A stretch of 41,292 nucleotides of DNA, from assembly GCA_018398765.1 (NCBI GenBank), contig JAHBMJ010000794.1, positions 1-41,292 of the forward strand, in the 5' to 3' direction. The DNA is from Chromera velia. Lineage: Eukaryota; Sar; Chromeraceae. Of this stretch, positions 11,541 through 21,796 are shown piece after piece. Position 1 is the stretch's first letter; the number at the start of each line of letters is the position of its first letter. Position numbers and translations under genes: made by a program. The notes below the pieces were generated by a model. It saw only the letters and a program-made list of their open reading frames with translations, was not told the DNA's origin and did not search any database.

Positions 11541-12714
11541 TCTAGATCTCTCAAGGGAGGGTGTCCTCGATTCGAAAAGGGGGGGGCATTCAAATAGGTA
11601 AGGACACGCAGGCAGGTAGTCAGAGAAACAGCGATCGAGGTGCCTTGATAGCAGGGGGACGCAGAAAAGAAAGCCTGTGTGTGGATCGATGCGGGTAAAT
11701 TGTAGATCTAGACGAGTGCACGAATGTATGAGCGTACGTATGTCTTTCTGCTTCTCTCGTCTCCCTTCGCCTCTATTCTTTCATTGTTTCTTTTTCTTTT
11801 TCTTTCCTTTTCTTTTCTGAACTGGTGACGGGTCTGCTCTCTTTCATTTGTTTCCTTCTTTTTTCGGTCTCTCTTCCTCGCGATTTTAATTTCTTGCATG
11901 AGTCGTTGTCCCTTTCTTTTCTGTTCCCTCCCTGCCTGCCGGTGTGGTTGACTGTCTGCCTGGCTGCCTGTTTGGCTGTTCTTTCTGATGTGTGCTCTAG
12001 GGATTCCAGTGGTGTACTGAGGGGACGCTTTCGTTTCCCTTTCCTTCTCTGCTGTTCTCGATACTTCCCTCCTGTGCAGCCAGACTGAATTGACAGGGAA
12101 GGGGGAAAAAATCATCTGAGATCAATAGAAGAGAGAGACAGACAGGTCGAGAGAGACGCATGAGGCGCCACGGGCATGAGCGTGTGAGTGAATTTCCGGA
12201 GAAGTAAAATCGAAGCGGGTCGAATCGAAACTGTCGGGAGGGGATTTTTGGGTGGGCACTGTCTTTTTTTCTTCCTTCCTTTTCTTGTATTATCTGTTTT
12301 TCCTTCCGTCTCTCCTCTGCTCCGTCCTCGAGTGAGTCTTCTTGGTCAGGAGCCTTCTGTGCTGTTCCTTTCTCTCTCTTTCTCTTTCTGTTTCTTTTAT
12401 GGTGTGCTGTTCTGATCATCTGTGTTTTGGCGATGAAGAGAAGGACAAGTGTGTGGAGGGACACCTTGCGGAGGAAAGTAAAGAATGAAGGCCGAAAGGA
12501 AAGAATCGTCTCTCTTTTGAGAGAAAGACGCTGATCTGATCGTGCATCTGTGTCGTTTAATTCCCTTTGTGTGTGTCTGTGTGCGTCGACTGGTGGCCTG
12601 AGGGGGCACGAGGCTGTAAAGTGATCGATGCGTTTCCGTTCTTTCCTTCACTATGGACATAAGGGAGGTCAGGTTTTTCGTTAGTCAGCCAGATTCTTCG
12701 AAGGGACAGTGACA

Positions 12715-12806
12715 AGAGAGAGAGAGAGAGAGAGAGAGGGACGGACGGAGGGAGGGACGGACGGAGGGAGGGACGGACGGAAGGAGGGAGGGAGGGGGGG
12801 AGGAAA
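12715..12806. repeat. (GA)n followed by 16-bp GGAC/GGAG tandem repeat
   Basis: A GA run (12715-12738) leads into tandem copies of GGACGGACGGAGGGAG, roughly four units, the last degenerate. Confidence 0.9.
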
Positions 12807-13450
12807 AGAGGGTAATGTCGGTAGGTCACCTGCGGGTGACGTGCATGCAGGGGTGTCGGTGAGAAGCATGGTTTGGATACGTAATGGTCTGTTGATTTAT
12901 TTATTTTTTCGAAAAGCGGTTTGTCTCTCCTTCCCTTGAGGTACCGTTCCTTCGTGCGCCTTCATGGATGCATCTTTAAAAGTTTATGAGTAAATAGCAG
13001 AACAATTTATTCAATTTTATTGACACATAACTAATTCTTATATATCATATGATAGCAATGAAATCATTTTTTCAGAGGAAAAAAATAAGAATAAACTGTA
13101 TGATTGATATAGGTATAAGATAGTATAAAGACAGTGTTCCAAACATTTTTAAACTCAGAGTTTCCACATGACAGTACATCCACTCTAGCATCCACTATAA
13201 TAAATCAAGAACGAATAACCTGAAAAGGTTGTGCTAGGTTTAATATGGATTAATATGGATATATGAGAAGTAATGAGAAGTAGAGCTCTAGGTAGAGCTA
13301 GAAGTATAGTTTGTATGTATACTGTGTAGCCTGTAATTGTATACAAAGTGTAGTATTGCATGTTTTTGCAGGTGTTTTAGTTAAAATTATTAAGTGGCTA
13401 AAAATTTTTAATATTGTTTTTTATTTTGCGTATTGCCAAAAAAACGAGAG

Positions 13451-13834
13451 TGCAAAATAAACTTTTATTTTCATAAGTAAATCGAATAATGAGAATACGC
13501 GAGGGTTCAGGTCCCATAAGCAAAATGACCAACCTTAATTGTAAATCTGCCACAAAAGGTGATACAGGTTTATGCCTCCGTGGTACAATCATCATCATAT
13601 GAAGTGAATCTAAGGCTAAATGAGGGTAAAAAGGTTTCGAATAATATCGAATAATGTGTTGGAAGATACTAGGAGTAGAAATTTACTAGGGTAACCCCTG
13701 ACGGCCCACTATACAGCGATGTATTAAAGCCAAAGGCAAATTGCAAATCTGCCACATGCGGCCCCGGAAATACCTGGAAAGGGTGGTCATTTTGTCTAGC
13801 TATGGGACCTGAACCCTCGTGTATTTATTTTGCG
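13451..13834. mobile_element. AT-rich inverted-repeat element (MITE-like)
   Basis: The outer ends GCAAAATAAA (from 13452) and TTTATTTTGC (to 13833) are complementary. Strong sub-terminal arms lie at about 13497-13535 and 13782-13822: GAGGGTTCAGGTCCCATA faces TATGGGACCTGAACCCTC. The spacer repeats AAATCTGCCAC once on each side (about 13543 and 13746). There is no credible coding frame. It is probably a non-autonomous transposon embedded in AT-rich DNA. Confidence 0.6.
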
Positions 13835-13859
13835 AAAGTGAATAATACTGTGAATTTTG

Positions 13860-13945
13860 CATGTCTTACCGTCCCCCGCCGCAAAGGCGGGGCCCCCGCT
13901 TCGCTTTCGCGCGCGGGGGCCATGCACGCGCGCGCGCGCATGCAC
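13860..13945. other. GC-rich hairpin-forming block with (CG)n
   Basis: GGGGCCCCCGCTTCGC...GCGCGGGGGCC can fold on itself and is followed by alternating CG ending in GCATGC. A related CCCCGCTTCGCTGTCCGGGG word occurs near 33008, so this may be part of a repeat family. Confidence 0.45.
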
Positions 13946-14180
13946 TGTAAGATTCATCAAGATTCAGCTGATCGATCCTCTTCCGCCATGCCTCGCCGCC
14001 GTCTCGAGTCTTTCGTTCTTGAGTCACGAGAAGGTTTCAGCTGCGGGTCAATTGAAGAAACTGCCGCATTCCTTGAGCTCGACGTTTTGGTGTTGGTTTC
14101 ACGTGTGCTTGTTTAGCTTGAGCGCGCTTTCAGATTGTCAGAAGTAAGCGGGAAGATCCCGTGCAAGTTTGTATTTGGTG

Positions 14181-14188
14181 TATATAAG
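14181..14188 (+). promoter_or_regulatory. TATA box of the aspartoacylase-like gene
   Basis: TATATAAG stands 95 bases before the ATG at 14276. This spacing leaves room for a start site about 30 bases downstream and a leader of about 60 bases. Confidence 0.5.
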
Positions 14189-14275
14189 TGACTCGATTCT
14201 CCCCTGACTAATTTCTGATATACACATCGATCGTCAGACGTGCTGCAAGCCTGGGCCAACCCCCCGGAGTGTGAA

Positions 14276-15700
14276 ATGGAGACATCAGATTGGAGTCCGA
14301 GACATGTCACGTCTCGAGAGGCTGTCAAGACTTGCGTCATAGCTGGGGCAACGCACGGAAATGAACTGGTCAGTCTGCTGCAACTTGATGTTGCCGTCTC
14401 CTTTTCCGTCCATAGTTCTTATCAGACTGCTTTCGTGCCACGGTCTTGGATGCAGAACGGCCTCCACTTGGTGAAGTACATGTTGCGCACCAGCACCACG
14501 CAGCTGCATAGGAAGACACTGGAGGTGAAGGCGATCATCTCGAACCCTGAAGCCGCCAACGAGAACAGACGATACGTGGAGGAAGATCTGAACAGGTGCT
14601 TTGTCACCTCGAGACTCGCGGAGACGGCCGCGATTCTGGATGAGGAAGAGGCCGTCACCAATGGGGATGCTAAGAGGGGAGAGCACAAGAGAGTCAGTCT
14701 AGAGATGAGGAGGGCTGTTGAGCTGGATGCCGAGCTAGGCCCCAAACACTCCCCCTCTCCCAACACCGACTTCCTCATTGATCTCCATGGGACCGTCTCC
14801 AACACGGGTACCCTTCTGTTGATGGCAGAGGGAGACGGCCTCGCTCTCGAGGTCGCTGCCTATTTGTGCAGTCTTGACCCCAGCGTTCGCGTCTCCTTCT
14901 GGCCCTCGGGGGGTGACGAGAACCCATTCCTTCCCACCGTGGCCCGCTCAGGGATGACCTTTGAGGTGGGGCCCTGTCCCCATGGTTCCGTGCGAGCAGG
15001 CCAATTCCTGACCACTCGCAATCTGATCACAGAAGCACTCGACTATCTCGACAGACGCAACCAGAGGCTCTCTCAGGCAACGTCAGAGGCAGAGACAGAG
15101 ACTGTAGAGTCTCACACAGTCACTGCCATCTCCACAGGGGTGGTGTCAGTGAGTGCCGAAGGAGAGAAGACGGCGTTGGGCAAAAGGGCCCAGCCTGCAC
15201 CCTCGAGCCGTCTCGTCAAGGCCTCCCTGACTATTTACAGCAGGGTTGGGTTCGTTGACTTTCCCCGAGACGCCATGGGTGACCTCAGAGGGACTGTCCA
15301 TGCAGATCTGGACGGTAGAGACTTCGCCGAGATAGGTGAAGGGGCTCTGGCGTTTGAGATCTTCGATGGCACTGCTCGGCACTTCCATAGAGCAAGAGAC
15401 CTCCGTCTGCTCCCAGGCGCGAGCGTCGAGCCTGAAGAGCCTTTGTTTGCGTTTTTCATCAATGAACCGGCATACTACGAGAAAGGGGTGGCGTTTGTTG
15501 TTGCTCGCAGAGGGGAGGTAGAAGTGACGTTCGAGGCCCGAAAGGATTGGGTGGCCCCGGGGGTTAGTGCAGAGATGGGGGAGGGGAGTCTGAGAGGAAA
15601 TGGTGAGTCTCTGGGGAGCAATGGGGGACTCCTGGGGGGGACAGAGGAGGAGGAAGGGGGGGGACCTCCGCCTCCTCTGAAGATTCTCAAAGTGCTGTGA
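14276..15700 (+). CDS. Aspartoacylase / aminoacylase-3 family zinc amidohydrolase
   Basis: The family hydrolyses N-acyl amino acids (N-acetylaspartate or N-acetyl aromatic amino acids) in the cytosol. The spliced model 14276-14368 + 14456-15700 gives 445 residues. Visible motifs are GATHGNEL with zinc ligands His27 and Glu30, SNPEA and EEDLNR (substrate-binding Asn77-Arg78), DLHGTVSNTG with zinc ligand His142, FEVGP with catalytic Glu201 preceded by Arg195, and a C-terminal FINEPAYYEK that corresponds to the family's active-site tyrosine region. Animal relatives are about 310-320 residues. The extra length comes from an insert after DLNR (about 85-134), a Ser/Thr/Glu-rich insert after the catalytic core, and a Gly/Glu/Pro tail. 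An 87-base intron, divisible by three and without stops, interrupts the GNEL motif. Removing it restores family spacing. Substrate cannot be decided from sequence alone. Confidence 0.9.
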   Translation: METSDWSPRHVTSREAVKTCVIAGATHGNELVSLLQLDVAVSFSVHSSYQTAFVPRSWMQNGLHLVKYMLRTSTTQLHRKTLEVKAIISNPEAANENRRYVEEDLNRCFVTSRLAETAAILDEEEAVTNGDAKRGEHKRVSLEMRRAVELDAELGPKHSPSPNTDFLIDLHGTVSNTGTLLLMAEGDGLALEVAAYLCSLDPSVRVSFWPSGGDENPFLPTVARSGMTFEVGPCPHGSVRAGQFLTTRNLITEALDYLDRRNQRLSQATSEAETETVESHTVTAISTGVVSVSAEGEKTALGKRAQPAPSSRLVKASLTIYSRVGFVDFPRDAMGDLRGTVHADLDGRDFAEIGEGALAFEIFDGTARHFHRARDLRLLPGASVEPEEPLFAFFINEPAYYEKGVAFVVARRGEVEVTFEARKDWVAPGVSAEMGEGSLRGNGESLGSNGGLLGGTEEEEGGGPPPPLKILKVL

Positions 15701-15857
15701 AGGAATAGATTAGCTTAATAATGAGTGAGGGAGTTACTAAGGGGGTGAGAGAACAGGACAGCATGGGGAGGCCTGTGCATATCTGCTCTCTTTCTCTGTT
15801 CATATCTCCCTTGGCCCATTTCTCTCTCGGTCTCCTTCTGTCCCCCCCCCCCCCCCC

Positions 15858-15886
15858 NNNNNNNNNNNNNNNNNNNNNNNNNNNNN
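15858..15886. other. Assembly gap (29 N) after a C homopolymer
   Basis: The gap follows a run of at least 16 C (15842-15857) and precedes CGCCCGCCGCG. Its true length is unknown and it probably reflects a failed GC-rich read. Confidence 0.95.
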
Positions 15887-16421
15887 CGCCCGCCGCGACT
15901 TGCCCCTCCATGTGAGTGTGTGTGTGTGTGTGCCTGTGCCGAATTCAGTGATTACGTGGGGTCGGGAGGTGTAGAGGCAAGGGGCGCTTCACTCTGCACT
16001 TTCGGGCCTGCTGCCCACGTTGTGTGTGTGTGGCCGTGTTGTTCTTTTGTCCTTGGCTTCTTTCTTTCTTTGTCTTTTCTGTGCATGAAGAGAAGGGCGG
16101 GGAAGAAAGCAGCATATGGTCTGCCTGTCTGCCCGTTTGTATCTGCATCTGCGTCCATGTCTACCTGTGCGTCTCTCTCTTCGGTTTTTCCTCTCTCTCT
16201 CACACACTCACGCTCTCTCTCTGGTGTGTGCGTGCTGGTGTGTTTGTGTTCTTGTCTGTCTCAGTTCTTTCCGTCCGTGTTGTGTTCGTGAAGCGAGGTA
16301 GATCGGGAAAAGAAACGAATCTTCTACAGTGTCTTCTGTCTGTGTATGTGTCTCTGCGTGCGTTTCTGTGTCTGCATTCATGCCTGTATCTGTCTATTCA
16401 AGCGTGTGCTCTTTGCTTCTT

Positions 16422-16423
<2 letters not shown>

Positions 16424-16460
<37 letters not shown>

Positions 16461-16600
16461 TGCGTGTGTGTGTGTGTGTGTCTGTGTGTGTGCCTGTGTG
16501 TCTGTGTGTGTTTATGTATATATGTGTGTGCGTGTGTGTGTGTCTGTGTGTGTTTCTGTATATGTGTGTCTGTATCTCTCTGTGTGTGTGTGTGTGTGTC
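16424..16600. repeat. Compound (CT)n-(GT)n microsatellite
   Basis: A CT run (16424-16458) switches to GT repeats broken by CT, AT and TTT interruptions up to about 16600. Confidence 0.95.
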
Positions 16601-16784
16601 GTGTATTTGCTGTTGCATGGGAGAGAGAGACGAGGGAAAACTGGGGGCCAAAGGAGGGAGTAGCAGTGGATTTTGCTGAGAAATCCGAGGGAGACCTATG
16701 TACCTGCCTGCCTGCTTGCCTTTTTCTCTACCCGGCTGAGAAACGACTGGGAAAGCACCATGAAGGACGGCTGGATGAATGGAT

Positions 16785-16886
16785 GGTGTTTTGAGAGACA
16801 GAAGAGAAAGGAAGAAGACGTCTCGAAGGCGATGAGGTGTTTTGAGAGACAGAAGAGAAAGGAAGAAGACGTCTCGAAGGCGACCG
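16785..16886. repeat. 51-bp tandem duplication
   Basis: Two almost identical adjacent 51-base units begin GGTGTTTTGAGAGACAGAAG and end near TCTCGAAGGCGA. The period is a multiple of three, but no gene is supported around it. Confidence 0.9.
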
Positions 16887-16974
16887 AGGGATGACACGTC
16901 CATGCAGCGAGGCCTAGAGCGAGGCCGTCCGCTAATGCTGTCCGTCGTCTGATCGAAAGGTCCGAGATGCACTC

Positions 16975-17012
16975 AGTGAGTGAGTGAGTGAGTGAGTGAG
17001 GGAGTGAGTGAT
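16975..17012. repeat. (GTGA)n microsatellite
   Basis: Tetranucleotide GTGA repeat, about nine units, one imperfect. Confidence 0.9.
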
Positions 17013-17898
17013 GGCAAGAAAAGGAGCGAAAGCATTCAGTCCTGATCGGCCGCATGAGTCGATGAATTGGTGAATGGAGAGAGGTATGCATGAGTGCATT
17101 TGTGGGCATGCAACTCGAGGAGTGACTCGGTGAGGATGATCTCATGTCTTGGTGTGTGCGTGGATCGATGGGTATGCAACACGACGACCTTGGCGGTCTC
17201 CTCTTTTCATTTGAATCATTTCTTTGCGTGAGTGACTCTGCGAAACCAGCTACAGCAACAGACTGGTCTTCCCTCTCTGCCTGCATGTGTGTGTACATTT
17301 AGACTACTCTACTTAACTGCATGACGACAGGCTGAGGAACGGCAGCAGACAGTGCCAGACACCTCCTTCCACTTTCAGGTGAATGCCAGCTGGTAGACCT
17401 AGCTTCCTGCAGTGTATTGGCGCGCTGTCTGCCGTGCCAGTGGACTCTGCCCCCCGCCCGAGTCACTTTTCTTTTTGATTTTTCTTGACACTGTTGACAG
17501 CTCCTCTCAGGATTCCTGCAGAGTTGCCAGTCCGAATCTCTTCTTGGTATGTTAGCGCTGAATGCCTTCTATTGCACACCTGCAGGGCTGTCGCAAGATC
17601 AAACGACAGGCACAGATAGAATATACATGAACTTTACATATCAATTATATGGACTGGTCATAGTTTAAATATTTGTGTCATTGTCTCTAGCTAGCTCTCT
17701 AGGATTGTGTGCAAGAGCATAAACAATGTCAGTGATTCGTCATGTCTAGCTATATAGTGGCAATGTTACGCCTAGTGTCACGTGACCTCATAACGATCTA
17801 TCATCTCTGTCTTAAAAGTCTGAGGCTTGAAAGTTCAAAAACTGCACCGCATGCAGGTGCAGACTAGCTATATTTTCAAAGTCTGCGCCGCAAGTGCG

Positions 17899-18392
17899 CG
17901 TAAAGTGTCACCTATGCAACCACTACACTCAAGACCATAGAAAGGCCCAAGCATCAAGCCGCGGCCTCCACACGTACGCACCGCGCCGATGCAAGCCAAT
18001 CAATCAGACATGCCGGGGCACTTGACACTGTATTGATCCACAGTAAATCCATGCAGCACAAATACATGCAATCTTAAGTATGTAAACAAACAAAGCATTA
18101 TAAACAATCAATACAAGGTACTAGCAAAGAGTCTTTGTCGAACAGACTTCTCTGTACGAGATCTCTCTCTAAGTCTCTGTATGAGATTTCTCCGTGGGGA
18201 CATCTCTACTAAGTTTCCTAGGTACATTTATAACTCTCCCACTGATCTTCACGGTACATTCCCTTGTACCGTCTACCTACATCTCCATCCATCTTTCTAC
18301 TCCACTCGACCCCTGTTCTCTCTAAGTGATAGCCTAAGGCAGTCAGCACTCTACCTCTTTCGATCCTTCCCTGTGCTGACTGTCTTATTACG
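17899..18392 (+). repeat. 5' LTR of the TRIM-like element
   Basis: 494 bp, starting CGTAAAGTGTCACC and ending GTCTTATTACG. It carries an extra six bases (GCCTAA, near 18330) missing from the 3' LTR. Confidence 0.88.
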
Positions 18393-18408
18393 TGGTGCCG
18401 GCTCCCAG
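18393..18408 (+). other. Putative tRNA primer-binding site
   Basis: TGGTGCCGGCTCCCAG directly follows the LTR. Read as the complement of a tRNA 3' end it gives CCA, a discriminator A, a seven-base acceptor strand (tRNA 5' end GCCGGCT) and a T-stem closing with the conserved G. The primer tRNA identity is not determined. Confidence 0.6.
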
Positions 18409-19886
18409 AAGCAAACCTGGGTAGCCTAAGTTCTTTTTTTCTTGATCTCCAATCGGAAAATCGGTGGTCTTCTCTAGTCTAAAATGCCACCGTTCAACAA
18501 GAATATGACTCAACGTCTTTCTTCTATCAGACGATTCCCTTTCTTTTCAAGGCATCTGACTCTCCTCTCTGGCAACCATCCCTTTGCCATGAGAAGCACT
18601 CTCCCTTCGCTCCAGGAGAAGCAAATACGTCACCAAGTGCCACTCCAAGCATCCTGATCATGTGCAACGACATTCACATCTCACTCCCCGTCTACCACCA
18701 TCCCTTTGCTCTGGGACTTGCAGAACACAGACGTGTGTTTATCGACAAGGTCTTCAACTTTGCTATAGACCCATCCTTCCCTGGATATTTGCAGATCACC
18801 TTCGCTCTGGTGATCTGCCAACTGCCTTCGCTCTGGCACAAACGCACACGCCCTTTCCACAATGTGCAACGTGGGAAGGAGTGTGACCCAAGTCAGGCTT
18901 CCCGCCTGCACGTTGAACTGAGCAAAACTCAGCATACGGCTACCACGTTCTCTTTGTGGTGCAGCAAAGATTCTTTTCTCCTCTGTGGCGGCTCTCGATC
19001 CGCTGCGGTGGGTTCATTATGAACAACAAGGTCACCAGGATATACAAGGACCACTTACAAGCACTGAAGCCCAACACGCCATCATCGTTCGGATCTCTTC
19101 ACGAGGAAGAAGGAGGCGGAGGGCATTTAAGGGAAGGGAAAGAAAGACAGACTGTACAGACTTCTTCTCTTCTCACTTTGAGTCACAAACCATAATCACC
19201 AACTCACACACACATATAAATGTAAACACCTGGCATCGTAATTCTCTTTCCCACCTCTTTTGCTATCTTCTTTGGATCTCATCACGAGGGAGAAGGAGAT
19301 GGAGGGCATAGAATTGGGGAAGAAGAAATAGAAAAGAACGAGCCACATGCAGTTTCTCTTTCTGCATCAACTTCCTTTGTCCACTGTGCAACTCACGTAA
19401 GTGCACAGCCGCATCCATGTGTTCCCACACATATTAAATCGCTACTCACAGAGTCCTAGCTTCACAAGCATACATTTAAATCCAATGCTCCATACATTAC
19501 CCCACATAGTGATTATACGCATGCGGGTGAAGTAACGCTCTCCTCTAGAAAGCTTGCTGCCTTTGCTCATCTTGTTTTGCCTCATTTTGCAGACACAAAA
19601 AGCAGGGTTCATGCTGCAATCACACACACAATCCACACACTGTCACATACTCAAATTTGCAGTGCAAAGCTAGCAAGGCGTCGCACAAAGCGTCAACAAC
19701 TTACCCATATAAAGTACGCAACCAGACACAGACACATTGTGCTCTCTTTGAATCCCTTTTAATTTCCTTCTCATCTACACTTGCTACCGCTACAAGGAGG
19801 GAAATACACGTAAAGAGACAACACAGATACAAGAGAAGACACGCTCGCACACTTACCGTCGCATCTACCTCCTATGCTACCGCTGC

Positions 19887-19897
19887 AAAGAGAGGAA
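19887..19897 (+). other. Putative polypurine tract
   Basis: AAAGAGAGGAA, four bases before the 3' LTR start. This is the usual location for the plus-strand primer. Confidence 0.5.
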
Positions 19898-19901
19898 TGC
19901 A

Positions 19902-20389
19902 CGTAAAGTGTTACCTATGCAACCACTGCACTCAAGACCATAGAAAGGCCCAAGCATCAAGCCGCGGCCTCCACACGTACGCACTACGCCGATACAAGCC
20001 AATCAATCAGGCATGCCGGGGCACTTGATACTGTATTGATCCGCAGTAAATCCATGCAGCACAAATGCATGCAATCTTAAGTATGTAAGCAAACAAAGCA
20101 TTACAAACAATCAATACAAGGTACTAGCAAAGAGTCCTTGTCGAACAGACTTCTCTGTACGAGATCTCTCTCTAAGTCTCTGTACGAGATTTCTCCGTAG
20201 GGACATCTCTACTAAGTTCTCTTGGTACATTTATAGCTCTCCTACTGATCTTCATGGTACATTCCCTTGTACCGTCTACCTACATCTCCATTCATCTTTC
20301 TACTCCACTCGACCCCTGTTCTCTCTAAGTGATAGGCAGTCAGCACTCTACCTCTTTCGATCCTTCCCTGTGCTGACTGTCTTACTACG
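19902..20389 (+). repeat. 3' LTR of the TRIM-like element
   Basis: 488 bp, about 95 % identical to the 5' LTR. It starts CGTAAAGTGTTACC and ends GTCTTACTACG, followed by the GTGCG target duplication. Confidence 0.88.
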
Positions 20390-20841
20390 GTGCGAACTAT
20401 GTTTTGAAAATCTGTGCCGTAGGCGCGAACTGTGTTTATCAACTCTTTATCGATGACCTCCTTTATTCACCCAGGGAGGGCATTGACTTAGGGGAGAATC
20501 TTAGGGGGAATCACCCTACTAGACTAGTACATGGGTCGCGGGGCTGCTAGGGGTTGCATCATAATTGAGTTTATCTGTATGAGTCGCCTTCGTGGACAGC
20601 TTGATCGGCCATGCCACAGATCGCAAACAGACTTGCATGATCAGCCCTAGGGTCAGCCGTGCCGCTAATATGGATAAAGTCGAATCATATGACTCGAATG
20701 TTCTACTTTTAAATGGCTCAGACTCATAGTGTTAGTGAGGTGGGTCGTGGACCCTAAAGTTACTGCACTATCTGGGTATGTAACTCTTAAAGTCCAAGTA
20801 TATAATAAAAGAGAAGAGATTATACTGGCGATGAGAGAGAG

Positions 20842-20854
20842 AGATATACACACA

Positions 20855-20896
<42 letters not shown>
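20842..20896. repeat. (CA)n-(GA)n microsatellite
   Basis: CA units (about 20848-20872) pass into GA units up to 20896. Confidence 0.93.
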
Positions 20897-20904
<8 letters not shown>

Positions 20905-20905
<1 letters not shown>

Positions 20906-21131
20906 CAGTTTCATAAGCATTTTGTTGTTTCTCACACAATAAAAAATGATAGCCTAGCTGGGCAGAGGACAGGATTACATAATAGAATGGAAGTACAGAG
21001 GAAATAAAAAACGGGTCTTAGCTATTCTTTTTGTTTACTTCATATTTCGAAGGAAAGAGAGTGTGCGCTAGAGTGTGCAAGAGGGAAAAGACAGCCGTTT
21101 GACTGACATATAATACATGACCAGACAGAGA
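20905..21131 (+). repeat. Decayed copy of a dispersed duplication (copy 1)
   Basis: It aligns with 21796-22003 from CAGTTT through GACAGCCGTTTGACTGACAT. Where the two differ, this copy mostly has A or T and the other G or C (for example AGAGGAAATAAAAAACG against GGAGGAAACAAGGAGGG). Both are preceded by a GA run. Confidence 0.75.
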
Positions 21132-21151
21132 TCGGCGCAGATCGCCCTGGC

Positions 21152-21168
21152 CCATTGGCTTATAAATA
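21152..21168 (+). promoter_or_regulatory. CCAAT-like and TATAAATA promoter-like pair
   Basis: ATTGG (inverted CCAAT) is followed by TATAAATA at 21161-21168. No credible downstream gene on this strand can be attached to it, so it may be coincidence or a relic. Confidence 0.25.
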
Positions 21169-21756
21169 GGCGTTTAGCTTTTGGCAACAACGCCACACAA
21201 GGCAGTCTAAGCGGCGTATATAGAGATGCACATCACTATCACTATCACAACTGTTATTAAGTGCTAGATTAAGTGTTGTTTGGCTTTAAAAAAGACTTTA
21301 AAAAGTAAAAAAGAAAGAAAAAAATTCAAAAAAAAAAAAATTATGCAGATTAATGCAGATCTAGCTCCTCCCTATAGGCTCCTCCGCTCGTTGATTTTAT
21401 TTTTTGTCTTCTTTATAACCGACGCCTAGGCATCATCTAAGGCATGCATGAATTTTGACTTGTTTATGCTGCTGAAAATCAATCAGTGCATCTGATAGTG
21501 AATGTTCTTTTATCTCCACTGATTCTCCAGCCCTCAAAGACAACGGCTGGATCGTTGCTTTGCATCCCGTCGCCGTTTTCTCAATCCCTCGCCCCTTCTC
21601 CATACTTCTCCAGCAGCAGCACTGCACAGCTAGCAGCACAGCAATAATTTGGCAGCAATATGTTTCTTTTAGTTTCTTTTCCTAGTTCTTCTCCCCCAAA
21701 AATCTCTCTGGGATCAATCTTTATACCTCTTTCCTTTTCCGATCAGGTGAAGAGGC

Positions 21757-21762
<6 letters not shown>

Positions 21763-21796
<34 letters not shown>

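Larger units (their letters stand above)
10953..13450. other. Intergenic, no gene supported
   Basis: Downstream of the LRR stop the sequence is pyrimidine-rich on the plus strand with long T/C tracts. From about 12970 it becomes strongly AT-rich. Open frames here are low-complexity. No polyadenylation signal can be assigned with confidence. Confidence 0.5.
15900..17835. other. Intergenic, microsatellite-rich, no gene supported
   Basis: Open frames here are translations of GT, CT and GTGA repeats. The final part (about 17330-17835) is unique-looking sequence without a credible exon. Confidence 0.5.
17899..20389 (+). mobile_element. Small non-autonomous LTR retroelement (TRIM-like)
   Basis: The element is 2491 bp, bounded by direct repeats of 494 bp and 488 bp and flanked by a perfect 5-bp duplication GTGCG (17894-17898 and 20390-20394). 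The LTR ends are inverted: CGTAA at the start and TTACG at the end of the 5' LTR, decayed to CTACG in the 3' copy. A TGG-initial primer-binding site starts on the very next base after the 5' LTR, and a purine tract lies just before the 3' LTR. The 1.5-kb interior has short open frames (the longest about 120 codons at 18660) with no reverse transcriptase, integrase, protease or Gag motif that I can see. It must therefore have moved with enzymes supplied by another element. The LTRs differ at roughly 5 % of positions, nearly all transitions, so the insertion is not recent. Confidence 0.88.

Noticed and set aside
13988-14113. Upstream exon MPRRRLESFV for the aspartoacylase gene
   Set aside because: A TATA box lies between it and the enzyme and the enzyme's ATG at 14276 suffices; the N-terminus already fits the family length.
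16975-17012. CRISPR-like regularity
   Set aside because: Simple GTGA microsatellite without spacers; no CRISPR array exists in this eukaryotic window.
16696-17298. 200-codon minus-strand frame
   Set aside because: Built from GTGA and 51-bp repeats (THSLTHSL, FETSSSFLFCLSKH); no independent support.
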